Source: Chrysophaeum taylorii (taxonomy: Eukaryota > Sar > Pelagophyceae > Pelagomonadales > Pelagomonadaceae). Taken from it: a DNA stretch of 64,000 nucleotides. The notes under the pieces were generated by a model. The model was not told where the DNA came from. It saw nothing but the letters and a program-made list of their open reading frames with translations, and did not search any database. The stretch lies in NCBI GenBank assembly GCA_029834535.1, contig JAQMWT010000024.1:62001-126000 (forward strand), in the 5' to 3' direction. Shown here piece after piece: positions 60,841-64,000 of the stretch (positions are counted from its first letter, which is position 1; each line of letters begins with the position of its first letter). The translations under genes were made by a program, and so were the position numbers.

Positions 60841-62247
60841 ATGTTTTTGTTCTTTTGGATGGCCGCCGCCCCTGCCGCCGCCGCCGCCGGCGCCGGGGGG
60901 CTGCTGCTGCTGCGCGAGCCGCCGCACGTTGTGAACGGGACGTACGACCGGAGGTGGGTGGCGGAGCGCATTCTCGCCCCCCCCGTCGTGGACGCGAACG
61001 GGTGGGAGGCCGTCCTGGTAGCGCTGGTCGACAAGGGGTCGTGCGCTTACGACCCCATTACTCTCCGCCACGCTCAGCGGTTTCGACCGAAAAGATTCAT
61101 GCGGACCGCCGTCGCCTTCAAGGAGGACTGGGAGGAGTGGCCGATACCGAAGTGCGGCCTCGCGCTCTACGACAAGAGCGGCGCGAGAACCGCGAACCTA
61201 CCATCCCTCGACGCTTCGGCGTCCGCGAGAGCTCGAGTTACGGACTTCGTGCACTCGACGGCGCGCGCGGAGAAGTACACCTTCCAGAACCGCCTCGACA
61301 CGCCTTTGACCGTGTCGTGGTTCGACGTGACGCGCGAGGAGGGGATTTCGGGGGAACCGTGGAGAGAGGTCGCGATAGTTCCGGCTCGGTCGTCGACGAC
61401 GATTTCTTCCGTCGTATCTCACGTCTTTGGCGTGTCCACCACGTCCAACGGCGAGTTCGTGGCGAAATTCGTGTGTCGCGGCGACGGCGACGTCGCCGTC
61501 GTCGACCGAGACGCGCTGAATACCGCGACTTCGACCTGCGAAAATCCGAGCGATCACAACGCGGCCGACATGTACGAAACGGAGGTCGCGAAACTCGAGA
61601 CGCGCGACCAAATCGTCCGGTTTGCCGCCCGCGAGCAAGTCTACGACATTGCGATGGAAAAGAGGCTCGCGCTCTCTGACGTTCAAACGAATCTCGTTCC
61701 GAACGTCACGGACGACGGGTTTAGGCTCGTCCAAATGCCCGCGAAAACGTACTCGAAGGTATTGGGGTGGTATCGCGAAAACCACGACCGCCTCAAGGTC
61801 CCCGAGTCGGACGGTGGACCCCTCTACAACCAGCGCGCGGTGCCGACGTGGCACACCCCGCTTCCCCCCCGCCTAAAAGACCAGGTCTTCGACGAGCTCA
61901 AGCTCACTATGGAGGCGTGGGCGCCCGCGACGGCGCCCCTCCACGGGACCTCGGCCTACGGCGTCCGGACCTACGAAAACGGCTCCTATCTCCACCTTCA
62001 CGTCGACACGGCCTCCACCCACGTCGTCTCGGGTATCATCAACGTCGACCAGCAATCACGCGTGCCGTGGCCGGTCCAGATCTTCGACCACCAAGGCAAC
62101 CTCCATCAAGTCGAGATGCATCCCGGCAACATGCTCCTCTACGAAAGCGCCAAGCTCCTCCACGGCCGCGTCGTCCCCTTCGACGGCAAATTCTACGCCA
62201 ACATCTTTGTCCACTACGCCCCCGAAACCTGGCCCGTCTCGATCTAG
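60841..62247 (+). CDS. 2-oxoglutarate/Fe(II)-dependent oxygenase (prolyl 4-hydroxylase-like)
   Basis: 468 aa, intact. N-terminal Ala-rich signal peptide (MFLFFWMAAAPAAAAAGAG). The N-terminal half (about 30-250) contains FQNRLDTPLTVSWFDVT, a beta-rich segment possibly of carbohydrate- or substrate-binding type. The C-terminal 200 residues form the oxygenase: SYLHLHVDTASTHVVSGIIN with the metal ligands His387 and Asp389, distal His441 in KLLHGRVVPFDG, and a basic residue (Arg443 or Lys450 region) for 2-oxoglutarate, ending in FYANIFVHY. Such secretory P4H-like enzymes hydroxylate proline or other residues of secreted proteins. Divergent from the membrane thioredoxin-like gene with about 135 bp between starts. 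Confidence 0.85.
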   Translation: MFLFFWMAAAPAAAAAGAGGLLLLREPPHVVNGTYDRRWVAERILAPPVVDANGWEAVLVALVDKGSCAYDPITLRHAQRFRPKRFMRTAVAFKEDWEEWPIPKCGLALYDKSGARTANLPSLDASASARARVTDFVHSTARAEKYTFQNRLDTPLTVSWFDVTREEGISGEPWREVAIVPARSSTTISSVVSHVFGVSTTSNGEFVAKFVCRGDGDVAVVDRDALNTATSTCENPSDHNAADMYETEVAKLETRDQIVRFAAREQVYDIAMEKRLALSDVQTNLVPNVTDDGFRLVQMPAKTYSKVLGWYRENHDRLKVPESDGGPLYNQRAVPTWHTPLPPRLKDQVFDELKLTMEAWAPATAPLHGTSAYGVRTYENGSYLHLHVDTASTHVVSGIINVDQQSRVPWPVQIFDHQGNLHQVEMHPGNMLLYESAKLLHGRVVPFDGKFYANIFVHYAPETWPVSI

Positions 62248-62580
62248 AAGAGCCTCTAGACCCTTAGGCACACGTGTTTGATTGTGTTCGCGTTGGGAAA
62301 GAAAGGAAGGCGCACGTCGTAGGTCCGTTGATAACGCGCCGTAAGATTGAGCGTGCCGCATCGCCGTCCGACTTTATGATGAATGATCAAGTGTCTATCT
62401 ACGTCTATCTCCCCCCCCTCTTATGTACAACGACCATCCAAAAACCAGCGTTGGGAATATTCACTGGGCTCACTTCACTAGGCTGTTCACTGCATTTGGT
62501 TCACTTCACTTCACTTCACTTCACAGAAAATTTTCGTCCGAAGTCCAATGTTCACTTCACGTTCATTAACTTTGGCAGAC
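62248..62580. other. Intergenic region with CACTT repeats
   Basis: No gene. A TTCACTTCACTTCACTTCAC run lies at about 62498-62525, with more scattered TTCACT motifs from 62459 to 62570. Confidence 0.7.
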
Positions 62581-62589
62581 GGCCAAGTC

Positions 62590-63960
62590 TGATGAGCGAA
62601 GTCGAACCGCGCTACCTGGAGGTGGAGGATAATGTTGACGATGAGGAGGAATTTAAAGGCGGTGTTAACAGAAGGAGGAACTTCTTCACAAGAACGAGCC
62701 GATTGCGACGTCGATGTTGTGACGTGGAGCACACCCGGCAACAAAAGTGGACGATCAACCAGAATTTTTCAAGGTGTGGTTGGACTGCGTGCGTCGACTG
62801 AAGGAAAATCATCCTGTCCGCGTTGACCAGTGGGAAGGCGACGACGCATGTGTGTATCCGGTGCTGGGAGCACCTCAAGGTGACGAGAGACTTCAAGAAA
62901 GGCACGTAGCAGACAGACGACCAAGCCCTCTTGGGGCCGGCCCACTTCAAGGCTGCGCATCCGGAGGAGGATTCGACGAGCTGGGACGTCAACAGCTCAC
63001 CAAGAAACAGAAGACAGACCAAGAAAAGGAGGGCGTTTTTTATGACGGCCGCGGGCGTTGTGGCAGCCTCGAAGGGTAAATCGGATATTACGAGATACTT
63101 CATGGCCATGCCCAGCCAGGCAAAGCACTCTTCCCTGATGATGGCGTTCTCGGCTCGGCACTACGTGTGCACGTCGCAGCGGATTTTTTTCCGAGCGCGC
63201 CTTTGACTGACGACGAAGATCATCGCAACCTAATTGAGGCGTAGTATTACCGCGGCGGTGGCGGCGGGAAAGGCAAGCGCCCTCGTTCATGACTCGAAAG
63301 GCGCTGTTTGATGAATGGGTGGACGCTGAATATCGTTGTTTTGTTGTTCGAATCTTGAAGCACGTCGTTACGGAGTGTTATTTATGAAATGCGGCGGCTT
63401 TCGGCAATCCATTCGCCCCCCAGGTGCTGCATGACGGCGGCGGGACACTCAAGGATAAGAAGTTCAAGCGACAGGCCATTGGCCTTGTATCCTTCATCTG
63501 GCCCGATTGGAATGGCGTTGAGACGGTGTTCCCGCGTGGGCCTTGTTCCAGCTGACGACGGAACAGATTCCGGCACGGTTTCTCTGGTCCGTTCTGTGGT
63601 CGCGGAGCGTGCGAGAATCGATATCGATTTGGCGGCCGCAACCATTGTTCAAGACCGGGCTCCCAATTGGCGTCGCTGAAGATATTTTTGTTGAGGTCGA
63701 ATCGTGTGACATGTGCATGATACCTCAAAAATCTCGGCAGCGGCATGTGGCGACTTGACACGATCCAGAGGCAAGCAGGTGATCAATCCATTCTCAGCTG
63801 GCCAGGAGCTGCTGAACAGTGCCCGCGATGGAGCCAAGTACTTTTCTTACGGCGGCGGCACACGTTTGAAGGATCTGCATGCGCTATTGCCATTACAGCC
63901 GGAGAAATAAATCGCCGAAGCTCAAGCTCGATCTCAATAAGACGAGGTTCCGGGCGCGAT
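62590..63960 (+). pseudogene. Degenerate hAT-like transposase debris
   Basis: Plus-strand fragments in different frames read like one protein: VDDQPEFFKVWLDCVRRLKE (62740), a segment near 63300 (ALFDEWVDAEYRCFVVRILK), then AFGNPFAPQVLHDGGGTLKD and RQAIGLVSFIWPDWNGVETV (63400-63520). The GNPFA...HDG.TL.....ALG..FI pattern is typical of transposase-like proteins abundant in stramenopile genomes. Stops and frame changes throughout; the element continues beyond the window or is truncated. Confidence 0.45.
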
Positions 63961-64000
63961 ACCAACTTATTCGTTCGTTCCTTGCTGCGTATGCACCACG

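Overview
This window is nuclear DNA of a GC-rich eukaryotic microalga. Evidence for a eukaryote is direct: a ribosomal protein L14e gene with two tiny GT-AG introns (40 and 46 nt), a spliceosomal SmG gene, a proteasome beta-6 subunit, RAD52, an SNF2/RING helicase and an RMC1 (Mon1-Ccz1 regulator) gene. A photosynthetic stramenopile (ochrophyte, perhaps pelagophyte-like) is my best guess. It rests on a DUF2358-type protein, a signal peptide with an ASAFAP-like 'GF' junction on a zinc-ribbon protein, compact spacing (20-120 bp between many genes) and trinucleotide-rich, Ser-rich coding sequence. Genus is not determined.

Layout. 0.4-12.5 kb: one uninterrupted 4042-codon gene for a modular polyketide synthase, in the order acyl-AMP/CoA ligase, KR, ACP, ACP, KS, AT, KR, ACP, ACP, ACP, six-TM region with three hexapeptide (left-handed beta-helix) blocks resembling the C-terminus of poly-lysine synthetase (Pls), further TM, second AT. 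This is the most notable locus. 12.6-31.3 kb: a dense housekeeping block (DUF2358 protein, small unknown protein, SNF2/RING helicase, RPL14, 32-bp minisatellite, sulfotransferase, double-domain RAD52, PSMB1, mitochondrial carrier, SNRPG, an RVxF-containing basic protein, GT8 glycosyltransferase, RMC1). 31.4-36.6 kb: mobile-element territory bounded by inverted AAGTTTGGTCAA motifs and carrying Helitron helicase remnants. 36.7-43.6 kb: multi-TM protein, plastid zinc-ribbon protein, RNase H, a microsatellite cluster and a C2/CUE protein. 43.6-57.5 kb: two divergent sulfotransferase paralogues around a broken O-methyltransferase, a Mutator-like MITE, a dead LINE (its YADD Tyr codon is a stop), a frame-broken coiled-coil gene, and a second, rearranged copy of the Helitron-bearing repeat. 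58.3-62.2 kb: secreted cupredoxin-DUF305 protein, membrane thioredoxin-fold-like protein, 2OG-Fe(II) oxygenase. 62.3-64 kb: hAT-like transposase debris.

A cross-cutting point: several universally conserved genes (RPL14, SNRPG, SNF2, GT8, a sulfotransferase) are broken by single-base slips, most of them at short homopolymers. These fit long-read assembly indels better than gene decay, so strict ORF calling under-annotates this contig. Coordinates of split genes below span the whole inferred gene.
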